A DNA stretch of 6,538 nucleotides, taken from positions 1-6,538 of the forward strand of contig WJJB01000309.1 in assembly GCA_014729935.1 (NCBI GenBank), read 5' to 3'. The notes below the pieces were generated by a model that worked only from the letters and a program-made list of their open reading frames with translations, was not told the DNA's origin and did not search any database. Made by a program: the position numbers and the translations under genes. The DNA is from Candidatus Bathyarchaeota archaeon. Lineage in GTDB: Archaea > Asgardarchaeota > Lokiarchaeia > Sigyniarchaeales > Sigyniarchaeaceae. This document shows positions 1 to 6,012 of the stretch, piece after piece; the stretch's first letter is position 1; each line of letters begins with the position of its first letter.

Positions 1-236
1 CGTATATACTTGTCTTGGATGAACCTGAACCGTTGCTGCCCGCCAAGATCCCATATAATTAAGCCAATTTGCTTGCCGTGCCGGTTCACCACCGTGGAAT
101 GAAATTGGCATCCAACTGTGAGTTTCGTGTCTGAAATGAATTTGTCATGTATGTATCTATGCAGGAACGTGGTTTTACCAACACCCCCCATGCCCCCAAC
201 TATTAACTTCCACGTGTAATCGTTCGTCGACACCAT
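1..236 (-). CDS. Ras-superfamily small GTPase, N-terminal part (gene cut by window edge)
   Basis: A guanine-nucleotide-binding molecular switch; the 5' end of the gene is at right and the rest lies left of the window. Numbering from the Met at 236, the P-loop (G1) is GGMGGVGKTT, with K21 and T22. The switch I threonine is T40, in TVGCQF, which resembles the Rab/Ras T(I/V)GxxF pattern. G3 is IWDLGGQQRF, with D63, G66 and catalytic-type Q67. WDLGGQ is Arf/Arl-like, while QRFRFIQDKY resembles Rab. The N terminus is short and polar, with no signal peptide or acylation motif. G4, G5 and the C terminus (prenylation or not) are not visible. An in-frame ATG at 248 is also possible, with an in-frame stop just beyond at 264-266. 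I prefer 236 because GGTGA lies 5 nt upstream of it. Such GTPases are abundant in Asgard archaea. The family call is firm; the subfamily is not. Confidence 0.93.
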   Translation of the reverse strand, partial: MVSTNDYTWKLIVGGMGGVGKTTFLHRYIHDKFISDTKLTVGCQFHSTVVNRHGKQIGLIIWDLGGQQRFRFIQDKYI

Positions 237-241
237 CTGTT

Positions 242-246
242 TCACC
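242..246 (-). promoter_or_regulatory. Shine-Dalgarno GGTGA favouring the GTPase start at 236
   Basis: On the minus strand GGTGA ends 5 nt before the ATG at 236 and overlaps the alternative ATG at 248. GGTGA is complementary to the 3' end of archaeal 16S rRNA. No comparable element precedes the ATG at 248, so the downstream start is preferred. The assignment is by eye. Confidence 0.45.
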
Positions 247-287
247 ATTGCATGCCGTGCGAGTCATCGCCGTTTCCATTCCCCGGG

Positions 288-295
288 AACGCGTT
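288..295. promoter_or_regulatory. Palindrome AACGCGTT in the GTPase leader
   Basis: A perfect 8-bp palindrome, preceded by G on the plus strand, 52 bp upstream of the preferred GTPase start. The same 9-mer GAACGCGTT recurs in the leader of the zinc-ribbon/alpha-galactosidase operon at 3877-3885. It could be a dimeric regulator site or chance; the sequence cannot decide. Confidence 0.3.
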
Positions 296-380
296 TTCCA
301 TCCCTTGAATTACGCGGTAACTAGTCGTTTCATGCGGATCCAAGGAATTCTCACCAGCATGGAACCATATATCTCTCCCG

Positions 381-397
381 TATTAAAGAATTTCCAT
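381..397 (-). promoter_or_regulatory. Candidate BRE/TATA promoter for the small GTPase
   Basis: Read on the minus strand, GGAAATTC is followed directly by TTTAATA (387-381), a fair match to an archaeal BRE plus TATA box. A start site about 25 nt further on would leave a leader of roughly 110-125 nt before the GTPase start. Other AT-rich candidates are ATTTAAAC near 441-434 and ATATATGG near 374-367, so the choice is uncertain. The rest of the 249-461 gap shows no convincing gene. Confidence 0.3.
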
Positions 398-461
398 GAT
401 AGTTCGTGTCCAATTTCCATTACAAGGAAATTAGTTTAAATGTGGGACCTCCTGCTCTTGG

Positions 462-2918
462 TTATTTCACCATGAAATTGACCTGCAGGTGAAGTTCAAC
501 GGTATCACCGGTCACGTGGGTGATCACACCATGCTCCTTGCCGATCATCTCGTGCTCTGCCTGTGTATCGTTCACCGTGGCATTTGAGATGTGATATCCC
601 GCCGGCACGTGGATGTGATATCTGTGCTGGTGCCTTGGAACCGCCTTGGAGATGATATCCAGCACCATGTGTGCTTGATCCCAGAATGTAGAAAGGATGT
701 CCACGGCTCCCTGTGTCACGTGCCGGTTGGTGGAAAGCAGTTGCGGATGCCATAAATTCTCCCTGATCACTATTAGTTCGACGTGACGTGGTTCGATGAT
801 CGATTCATATGCAACTTGAAATGTTCCTTTCAGGCTCTCGGTCCAGAATTCGAATACCAGGTAATCTTTTTCCAAGTCCAAGCCAAGCTGGGTAAAATCA
901 ACCATGATGCGCCGTGGTTCGGGTGTCACGGGTTCTCCCAGGATTGCATTTTCGCCCCAGTTGAACATACCTATCACGTGGTATTCACCCAAGCCATTAT
1001 CCTGGTCATCTACTAGCAAGTCCCACGTCTCAGGATACTCGGTAGAGAGTAAATCAAGCGGCCGCATGCCCCGTCCATCCGGTCGATAGATAGGCAAAAG
1101 TTTGGAGATGACTTCGAACTGTTCAGGCATGAGATTTGTGAATTTCTCACCGACTTTGAACACGCCTCCTGAAAGACCTATAACCGTTGCCTGCACCAGT
1201 GATTCGTTGAAGGCGAGTGGATGCCGGAATTGCAACACATCGCAGTGGGTAAACCAAACACGGTTATGCAGGTAATAACGCCTCGCTATGACTCTTGCGT
1301 TCACCTTGATGCCTTGCTCTATTGGTATGACTTCTCCATCCCGCCCCCATCCCGGTTGCACGTCAAGACTTACCCGTTCGGCATTCACGAGACCTAAATG
1401 GAATATGCATGGTCCTCCGATTCCAACGATGAATGCATCGGGTCCCATGGCATCTCGAATCAACTTGAATCCTAGCTGCATTGCCTCGACTGCGGTCATC
1501 CGTTCGTCCTTGAATCCCTTCCCACCAAGAAGGTTGTACGTGAAATCAGTTTTTATCCATTCCAAGCCATAATGATACTTGAACTTCGAAAATAGCTCCC
1601 TTATCCATCGTTGCACGTCATGCCTGGAAATATCGAGGGGCAATACATTCTTGGATTTCATGGGGAAGGAATCCTCCCATTGCAATCCCCATTCTGGGTG
1701 TTTCTTGTAGAGATTCGAGTTCGTACCAAGTTCAAATGGTCGAATCCAGATGCCTGCTTTCATCCCGGCATCATGGATTTCGTCGAAAATCGGTTTCAAA
1801 CCCCGAGGGAATCTATCTTTCCTGGGTTCCCAATCACCGAAGCACCGCGCTCCTGCAGGTGTTGCTTGTTGGTAGCCATCATCTATTTGAAAATATTCAA
1901 GACCAAATTTAGCCAATTGATCCTTTGCAATCCTGAAATTGGCAAGCACGTTTTCCTCCGTCAAGAAATGGACAAGCACGTTCATGTTCTGTCCATTCTC
2001 ATCACGTGCATCAGTATCCGCCGGGTTTCCCCATGAATTCCAACCATGAGGGATGGACCGGTGCTTGGGCCATGGTATCATACCCATGTACCTGGCGATG
2101 CGCGATGCATATAATTCCAGCTTCTCGAATTCATCCTTTTCATCATCCAAGTGGAAGCAAAAAAGATTCGAGGAGCATGCATCTCCCGGGCCGAGCACCT
2201 TGCAAGGCACGATATTTTTCCTTATCTTCCAATCTCCGAAACTCTTTAGATTTGATTCATCGTCAATCATGCCCTCTTGGTCATCCTCGTTAGCAAGTAT
2301 TTCCACCATTGCTGAGGGTCTTTCTATTACACCGCATGTGAAGCATCGCCCTGAATCAATGTCTTTCACCAATACAGATCCATTAGAATCTGATTCCTCC
2401 GAACCAAATACGCATCGCACGTTCAGGTCAAAAACACCCGCGAGTCCACCCTCCAAGATCCTGAATCGCCCCGGGTCGGGGCCAAAAAATAATCCAGAGC
2501 CATCTTGTTTGCTGGTAAAGATGGGGTACAGCTGTACAGCCCTCATCTCCTCGCTCGTCTCATTCACGATGGAAAGCTCAACCAAGAAGGAGGGATCATC
2601 ATCATAGAAGGACAGTCGAAGGATGGTGGTTCCAAGGATGTCACCACTGATGGCATCACCACGTATCTCCAATTTTTGCCCTATCCCAAGCCGATCCTCG
2701 AATGGTACCTGAATGCACTCGTGAAGGTGATTTCCATCATCAGACATGCATTCCACATTCCCTTGAAGCGAGTATCCCCACTTCGCTTGCTTCAAGAATA
2801 AACGTGACTCTCCAGTGGCCATTTTCTCCAGCATGGTGAAATGTCCTTTCGTGATATTCACCATGGCAATGAAATATTCATTTTCGAAGTAACGGTTATC
2901 TTGAGTTGGTGTGGTCAT
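462..2918 (-). CDS. GH36-type alpha-galactosidase (melibiase family), cytoplasmic
   Basis: Retaining glycoside hydrolase predicted to release terminal alpha-galactosyl residues from oligosaccharides or glycoconjugates. At 818 residues it is somewhat longer than typical GH36 enzymes. The N-terminal part (about 1-275) is beta-rich, as in the GH36 beta-sandwich. The TIM barrel (about 285-615) opens with HGWNSW (291-296) and has IDDGYQ at 345-350. D458, in EWIKTDF, fits the catalytic nucleophile of the GH36 (W)xKxD motif. D519, in RVSLDVQPGW, fits the acid/base position. The tail (about 640-818) is beta-rich and contains a PQLLSTNRHVTQG motif seen in GH36 C-terminal domains. No signal peptide or membrane segment is present, so it probably works in the cytosol on imported or internal substrate. 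No transporter gene is adjacent. The start is supported by GAGGG 10 nt upstream. It is the second gene of an operon, 6 bp after the zinc-ribbon gene. Related activities (alpha-N-acetylgalactosaminidase, raffinose-synthase-like transglycosylation) cannot be excluded. Confidence 0.9.
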   Translation of the reverse strand: MTTPTQDNRYFENEYFIAMVNITKGHFTMLEKMATGESRLFLKQAKWGYSLQGNVECMSDDGNHLHECIQVPFEDRLGIGQKLEIRGDAISGDILGTTILRLSFYDDDPSFLVELSIVNETSEEMRAVQLYPIFTSKQDGSGLFFGPDPGRFRILEGGLAGVFDLNVRCVFGSEESDSNGSVLVKDIDSGRCFTCGVIERPSAMVEILANEDDQEGMIDDESNLKSFGDWKIRKNIVPCKVLGPGDACSSNLFCFHLDDEKDEFEKLELYASRIARYMGMIPWPKHRSIPHGWNSWGNPADTDARDENGQNMNVLVHFLTEENVLANFRIAKDQLAKFGLEYFQIDDGYQQATPAGARCFGDWEPRKDRFPRGLKPIFDEIHDAGMKAGIWIRPFELGTNSNLYKKHPEWGLQWEDSFPMKSKNVLPLDISRHDVQRWIRELFSKFKYHYGLEWIKTDFTYNLLGGKGFKDERMTAVEAMQLGFKLIRDAMGPDAFIVGIGGPCIFHLGLVNAERVSLDVQPGWGRDGEVIPIEQGIKVNARVIARRYYLHNRVWFTHCDVLQFRHPLAFNESLVQATVIGLSGGVFKVGEKFTNLMPEQFEVISKLLPIYRPDGRGMRPLDLLSTEYPETWDLLVDDQDNGLGEYHVIGMFNWGENAILGEPVTPEPRRIMVDFTQLGLDLEKDYLVFEFWTESLKGTFQVAYESIIEPRHVELIVIRENLWHPQLLSTNRHVTQGAVDILSTFWDQAHMVLDIISKAVPRHQHRYHIHVPAGYHISNATVNDTQAEHEMIGKEHGVITHVTGDTVELHLQVNFMVK

Positions 2919-2924
2919 GAAGTA

Positions 2925-3758
2925 TTATCCCTCGAGTAGTTTCTTGTCGTGATCCATGATGCGTTCAAGTGCACCCTTGTACAAGCAGGGGAGGATGGTC
3001 GCATCATTGAATCCCTGTAGTTCAAACTCCTTCCAAGCTTTCATCTTCGCCATTGCGTCCAATTCCTTTTCACTGCGGAGTCTTGGTATTCCACCATCGC
3101 CATGGCTCCTGTCATCTTGAGCCGAATCTGAGATTGCAATTATTTTCGGATCTTTTCTCACCGATTGAACCCACGATTCGATATCGCGTCCCATGGCAGC
3201 CCAGTTTATGAAATGGCTAAATAAACCCTTGATGCTGGATTGATCCTTGAAAAGATCATCAAATGGTGGATTGAATGGGGAATCAACTGAATAATCCCAT
3301 GTATCTCCGTTATCCTTTTCACTTGATTTACCCCTGGATACCCATCTCTCGATCTCCCCGTGGTTTCTCCTTGCTGCAGCCCCAGGTCGGTACCTGAATC
3401 CACCACCTGGGATTTGGTCGTAGTCCCGTCTATTTCTTGGGGAAAAGCGGGTTGAACCATCCCTTGAACGCAGGCGCCATTCACCCGCAAACAATGCTCC
3501 ACACGAGGGACAAGTATCACCAACCATGGCACTTCGTCCAAGTCGGGTACCACATGCGGAGCAGTTTCGAGTCAGCATTGCTCGCTTGTTCGCCCTGAGC
3601 ACGAATAACATCAAGAATATCAATACAAGGACGAAATTGATACTGATACTCACGATATCCCTTCTCACGATGGCAAGTATTACCAAGCCAACATCCACGG
3701 CGATCAGGATGAGAATTATCCACTGGTGTGGCGTGAATGAAGGTCGGTGGCGTGACAT
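2925..3758 (-). CDS. Two-TM zinc-ribbon membrane protein, function unknown
   Basis: I do not recognise a named family. Numbered from the Met at 3758 (277 aa), a short basic N terminus (MSRHRPS) precedes a hydrophobic helix at about 11-31. A tight VRRD turn follows, then a second helix at about 36-54. After a basic RANKRA stretch comes a zinc-ribbon: C66-x2-C69-x13-C83-x2-C86 (CSACG and CPSCG). The positive-inside rule puts both termini and the ribbon in the cytoplasm. Residues 95-165 are rich in Arg, Gly and Ser and probably disordered. The C-terminal 40 residues look helical. An ATG at 3782 would add eight residues; I prefer 3758 because AGGTGA lies 7 nt upstream and nothing similar precedes 3782. 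The stop is 6 bp before the alpha-galactosidase start, so it is the promoter-proximal gene of that operon. The ribbon may bind a protein or nucleic acid at the membrane; this is inference. Confidence 0.8.
   Translation of the reverse strand: MSRHRPSFTPHQWIILILIAVDVGLVILAIVRRDIVSISINFVLVLIFLMLFVLRANKRAMLTRNCSACGTRLGRSAMVGDTCPSCGALFAGEWRLRSRDGSTRFSPRNRRDYDQIPGGGFRYRPGAAARRNHGEIERWVSRGKSSEKDNGDTWDYSVDSPFNPPFDDLFKDQSSIKGLFSHFINWAAMGRDIESWVQSVRKDPKIIAISDSAQDDRSHGDGGIPRLRSEKELDAMAKMKAWKEFELQGFNDATILPCLYKGALERIMDHDKKLLEG
2929..2933 (-). promoter_or_regulatory. Shine-Dalgarno GAGGG for the alpha-galactosidase
   Basis: GAGGG on the minus strand lies in the last sense codons of the upstream zinc-ribbon gene, 10 nt before the ATG at 2918. 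Together with the 6-bp gap, this supports co-transcription and locally coupled translation of the two genes. The spacing is slightly long. Confidence 0.45.
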
Positions 3759-3765
3759 GTCCTTT

Positions 3766-3771
3766 TCACCT
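3766..3771 (-). promoter_or_regulatory. Shine-Dalgarno AGGTGA deciding the zinc-ribbon protein start
   Basis: AGGTGA on the minus strand is 7 nt upstream of the ATG at 3758 and matches the core of the archaeal GGAGGTGAT element. The alternative ATG at 3782 is preceded by GCGCGAGATT, without such a match. This favours the shorter, 277-residue protein. Confidence 0.5.
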
Positions 3772-3877
3772 GCAAGGGTCATAATCTCGCGCCTAACAAC
3801 CCAACTTTCCTTGTTCAGGAATAACCAATGAATCTACAGGTGGCGGAACGGTATCATGGAGAGGTGCATTGGGCGCG

Positions 3878-3885
3878 AACGCGTT
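3878..3885. promoter_or_regulatory. Palindrome AACGCGTT in the operon leader
   Basis: Second copy of the 8-bp palindrome found at 288-295. It sits between the candidate TATA box and the zinc-ribbon gene. It is also inside a weak hairpin-capable stretch, where GCGAA at 3875-3879 can pair with TTCGC about 10 nt on. A shared regulator of the GTPase and the operon is possible but unproven. Confidence 0.3.
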
Positions 3886-3926
3886 GGCTTCGCCGAGATG
3901 CTCGAGATAACATTGGCCCAAGTGCA

Positions 3927-3932
3927 TTTATA
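3927..3932 (-). promoter_or_regulatory. Candidate TATA box for the zinc-ribbon/alpha-galactosidase operon
   Basis: TATAAA on the minus strand (GGTATAAATGC) lies just past the peroxiredoxin terminator and upstream of the operon. A start site about 25 nt downstream would give a leader of roughly 120-150 nt. The preceding bases are a weak BRE. No other TATA match this good is seen in 3783-3967. Use in the plus direction is unlikely because no plus-strand gene follows nearby. Confidence 0.4.
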
Positions 3933-3941
3933 CCTACCATG

Positions 3942-3948
3942 AAAAAAA
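3942..3948 (-). terminator. Oligo-T terminator of the peroxiredoxin gene
   Basis: Nineteen bases after the peroxiredoxin stop, the minus strand reads CTTCCC followed by seven T and a C. Archaeal RNA polymerase terminates at such T runs without needing a hairpin. The decarboxylase-family gene at the right ends in the same way (CTCCC then six T). Confidence 0.6.
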
Positions 3949-3967
3949 GGGAAGGTGGAGACGTATC

Positions 3968-4612
3968 TTAGAGCTTCTTGTAACACAACCACCAGTCATA
4001 ACAGGAATCCTTGTATTCCTCCAGCCGTTTCTTGGCAGTTTCGACATCCTTGGCTGGGGGTACGATGACTTGGTCTTGGATGAGTTCGTTTTCGGGCCAA
4101 TTGGCTGGAATCGCGACCCCGTTTGCGTCTGCGGTTTGCAATGCCTTCACGCAGCGTAATATTTCATCCATGTTCCTACCTATTTCTTGCGGGTAGTACA
4201 GGATAATGCGGATGATACCTTTGTCGTCCACGATAAACACGGCACGAACGGTGCTGGATCCCTTGCTAGGATGGATCATACCGAGCTTTTTCGCCACGTT
4301 GCCGTGATCGGCGATGAAGGGGAACTTTATCTCCTCATCCAAGTTATCCTTGATCCATTCTGCCCACTTGATGTGGGAGAACACTTGATCGATAGACAAG
4401 CCAATGAGCTCGCAGTTTAATGCCTTGAATTCGCTGGCTTTCTTGGAAAACGAATAAAACTCGGTCGTGCACACGGGGGTGAAATCAGCCGGGTGGGAAA
4501 AGAGCACGAACCATTTTCCCTCGAAATCACCTGGCAGGTGCTTCACACCCCATGTCGTCGTCACTTCCATTTCCGGGAACTTATCACCTATGAGTGGGAA
4601 TGTATTTTCCAT
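3968..4612 (-). CDS. Archaeal Prx6-type peroxiredoxin
   Basis: Thiol peroxidase that reduces hydrogen peroxide and alkyl hydroperoxides in the cytosol. The thioredoxin-fold AhpC/TSA domain covers about residues 4-155. The peroxidatic cysteine is C48 in HPADFTPVCTTEF, with T45 of the PxxxT/SxxC motif. R123 is the usual second active-site residue. Residues 160-214 form the Prx6-type C-terminal domain. The tail CYDWWLCYKKL holds C204 and C210, spaced like C207 and C213 of the Aeropyrum pernix enzyme, in which peroxidatic C50 pairs with C213. A 2-Cys mechanism with C48-C210 is therefore likely. The length of 214 aa is normal. The start gives MENTFPLIGDKFP, the typical N terminus, with GAAGG 4 nt upstream. 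It is a single gene with its own terminator, divergent from the C45 hydrolase gene. The family call is firm; the electron donor is unknown. Confidence 0.96.
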   Translation of the reverse strand: MENTFPLIGDKFPEMEVTTTWGVKHLPGDFEGKWFVLFSHPADFTPVCTTEFYSFSKKASEFKALNCELIGLSIDQVFSHIKWAEWIKDNLDEEIKFPFIADHGNVAKKLGMIHPSKGSSTVRAVFIVDDKGIIRIILYYPQEIGRNMDEILRCVKALQTADANGVAIPANWPENELIQDQVIVPPAKDVETAKKRLEEYKDSCYDWWLCYKKL

Positions 4613-4684
4613 TTTGCCTTCACATCATGTCAAATCTTGGTAGCTGCACGAATTTCGCGCGCTGATTTTGAATAGTTACTCACG

Positions 4685-4693
4685 TTTTTTAAT
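4685..4693 (-). promoter_or_regulatory. Candidate TATA box for peroxiredoxin
   Basis: ATTAAAAAA on the minus strand, about 75 bp upstream of the peroxiredoxin ATG, is the most AT-rich element on that side of the divergent gap. It would give a leader of about 50 nt. The match is loose. The nearer ATTCAAAAT around 4675-4667 is an alternative. Confidence 0.3.
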
Positions 4694-4721
4694 CAATCGG
4701 TGATAGTGGAAACGGATTCAG

Positions 4722-4737
4722 TAAAGGAACTTTATAT
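4722..4737 (+). promoter_or_regulatory. BRE/TATA promoter of the C45 hydrolase gene
   Basis: Purine-rich TAAAGGAAC followed directly by TTTATAT is a good archaeal BRE plus TATA box. Transcription starting about 25 nt downstream (near 4757-4762) would leave a leader of about 30 nt before the ATG at 4790. It is the clearest promoter in the window. Confidence 0.65.
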
Positions 4738-4776
4738 GCCTACAATTGGTGACTTAGACTAACCAGGGATCATAAA

Positions 4777-4781
4777 GTGAT
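4777..4781 (+). promoter_or_regulatory. Shine-Dalgarno GTGAT for the C45 hydrolase
   Basis: GTGAT, part of the GGAGGTGAT consensus, ends 8 nt before the ATG at 4790. An out-of-frame ATG at 4780 overlaps it. The start at 4790 is the only one that gives the family's typical N-terminal pattern (GSPRDRGLDQGEQLAERI). Confidence 0.4.
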
Positions 4782-4789
4782 GGTACATA

Positions 4790-5944
4790 ATGGTACTAGA
4801 AATTACCACCCGGGGTTCTCCACGCGATCGGGGCCTTGATCAAGGAGAACAATTAGCTGAACGCATAAAGCAAGCGAAGCATGGCGTGTTTCATTCGGAT
4901 CTCTTCAAGCAAATGAAGCCTTGGTGGGCCCCAGTTTGGCTTGCCGTTGCTGGCTTGAGCATGATAGGCAAGGGCAAGACGAAAAAGCACGTGGAGAAAT
5001 ATCTTCCCGTTCAACATGAGAAAATGCTTGGTCTTGCCGAGGGTGCTCACCTGAAGAAACGGTTGGTCTACGGGTTGCATTACGTGGAGGTCATGTCTGG
5101 TGATCCACGGACTTCATACGAGAAACCCTTGATTCAACCGATGTGCACCATGGCATTTGCTCTCCCCCCTTCTACAACGGGAGATGATGCAATATTTGGC
5201 AGGAATTACGATTTTCCTGGAATCCTGCAACCCTACCAAGTGCTCAGGAGGGAAGAACCGGATGATGATCGCTTCAGCACCCTGTCCCTCACGCAGTTTC
5301 CACTGGTTGGTTCACATGTTGGCTTGAACGAGAAGGGACTCCTTATCGGATACAATTATGGTCGTTCTTGGAAACAAGATCCCTTGGATTACCGGAAGGA
5401 AGGGGTACCAAACATGTTGCTCCTGCAAGAAGCCCTTGAGACTTGCTCCTCGGTGCAACAAGTGGTAGACTTCGTGACTACCTTCCCCGCAAGAACCAAC
5501 GGCGGGCATTTCGGCGTAGTTGATAGAGAAAATAATGCTACCGTTATAGAGTTCACCGCGACGCGCCACGCCCTCAGGCATCCTGTTGATGGGATCATGG
5601 TCCAGACGAACATGTACCAGACCCCGGAACTATCGGATGCAAATGTTCCAGATGACCTCATGTGGAAATTCAAGGATATGCGTATTCCATACACCAAGTC
5701 ACCCAAGGAGCGTTTTTCCCGCGCTAGCGAGTTGATGGAAAATGGCAAGGGAGCCCTGACAATGGACGCCTTGCAGGAGGTCCTGTCAGATCACGCGGGA
5801 AGGGAAGGTGATGATTTCACCGTCTGCGTGCACGGCTTGACCGGTGAAACCCTTGCTTGCACCATCATCAATCCACGATCCGGCTTGATCCGGGTGACTG
5901 ATACAAATCCTTGCCATGGTACTTTCGAGGAGTTTTCTTTTTGA
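4790..5944 (+). CDS. C45-family Ntn hydrolase (acyl-CoA:6-aminopenicillanate acyltransferase-like)
   Basis: Predicted self-processing N-terminal-nucleophile amidohydrolase/acyltransferase that cleaves or transfers acyl groups at amide bonds; the substrate is unknown. The pro-segment carries the family's N-terminal signature RGSPRDRGLDQGEQLAERI (8-26). C119, in QPMCTMAFALP, fits the cysteine that becomes the new N terminus after autocleavage. R138 and D141, in GRNYDF, match the Arg and Asp that support the nucleophile in the related bile-salt hydrolase/penicillin V acylase fold. GLNEKGLLIGYN (178-189), N273 in QTN, R308 in KERFSR and TVCVHG (344-349) are further conserved positions. The hydrophobic stretch PWWAPVWLAVAGLSMIG (44-60) in the pro-segment is too short and amphipathic to be called a TM helix, and there is no signal peptide. 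The length (384 aa) is normal. It is a single gene with its own promoter. Naming it a penicillin acyltransferase would over-interpret; ceramide-, peptide- or lactone-type substrates are open. Confidence 0.88.
   Translation: MVLEITTRGSPRDRGLDQGEQLAERIKQAKHGVFHSDLFKQMKPWWAPVWLAVAGLSMIGKGKTKKHVEKYLPVQHEKMLGLAEGAHLKKRLVYGLHYVEVMSGDPRTSYEKPLIQPMCTMAFALPPSTTGDDAIFGRNYDFPGILQPYQVLRREEPDDDRFSTLSLTQFPLVGSHVGLNEKGLLIGYNYGRSWKQDPLDYRKEGVPNMLLLQEALETCSSVQQVVDFVTTFPARTNGGHFGVVDRENNATVIEFTATRHALRHPVDGIMVQTNMYQTPELSDANVPDDLMWKFKDMRIPYTKSPKERFSRASELMENGKGALTMDALQEVLSDHAGREGDDFTVCVHGLTGETLACTIINPRSGLIRVTDTNPCHGTFEEFSF
5933..5942 (+). terminator. T-rich terminator at the end of the C45 hydrolase gene
   Basis: TTTTCTTTTT overlaps the last codons and stop of the gene (the stop TGA is at 5942-5944). 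A T tract at this place can act as an archaeal terminator, though it also encodes F-S-F. No better T run follows on the plus strand before the convergent gene. Confidence 0.35.
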
Positions 5945-5992
5945 ACTATCACTGCCTAAATAAAGGTCGTGGCTTTCTGGCGGAAAACAGGT

Positions 5993-5998
5993 AAAAAA
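5993..5998 (-). terminator. Oligo-T terminator of the S1P-lyase-like gene
   Basis: On the minus strand, CTCCC followed by six T begins about 15 nt after the stop of the gene at right. It resembles the tract after the peroxiredoxin gene. It separates the convergent C45 hydrolase and lyase genes, whose stops are 68 bp apart. Confidence 0.55.
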
Positions 5999-6012
5999 GG
6001 GAGAATGTAGAT

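Larger units (their letters stand above)
273..420 (-). repeat. Four copies of ATGGAAA upstream of the GTPase gene, in two spaced pairs
   Basis: On the minus strand ATGGAAA occurs at 420-414, 397-391, 301-295 and 279-273. The two upstream copies extend to ATGGAAATT (420-412 and 397-389). The pair spacings are 23 bp and 22 bp, about two turns of DNA. The copy at 397-389 falls in the BRE position of the candidate promoter. The same 7-mer turns up a few times elsewhere (for example 2731-2737 and 4606-4612), so background is not zero, but four copies in 150 bp is dense. A regulator-binding role is inference. Confidence 0.4.

Noticed and set aside
248..439. Plus-strand 63-codon ORF in the gap before the GTPase gene
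   Set aside because: No recognisable domain, no ribosome-binding site or plus-strand promoter, and it overlaps the likely minus-strand promoter and leader of the GTPase gene.
3807..3821. Inverted repeat TTCCT-5-AGGAA upstream of the zinc-ribbon gene
   Set aside because: Five-base arms are too short to stand out from chance in a 185-bp region, and no T run or other signal accompanies them.
3856..3942. Plus-strand 28-codon ORF with AGGTGG upstream
   Set aside because: The Shine-Dalgarno spacing is about 12 nt, there is no plus-strand promoter, and the stretch is better explained as the minus-strand operon leader.
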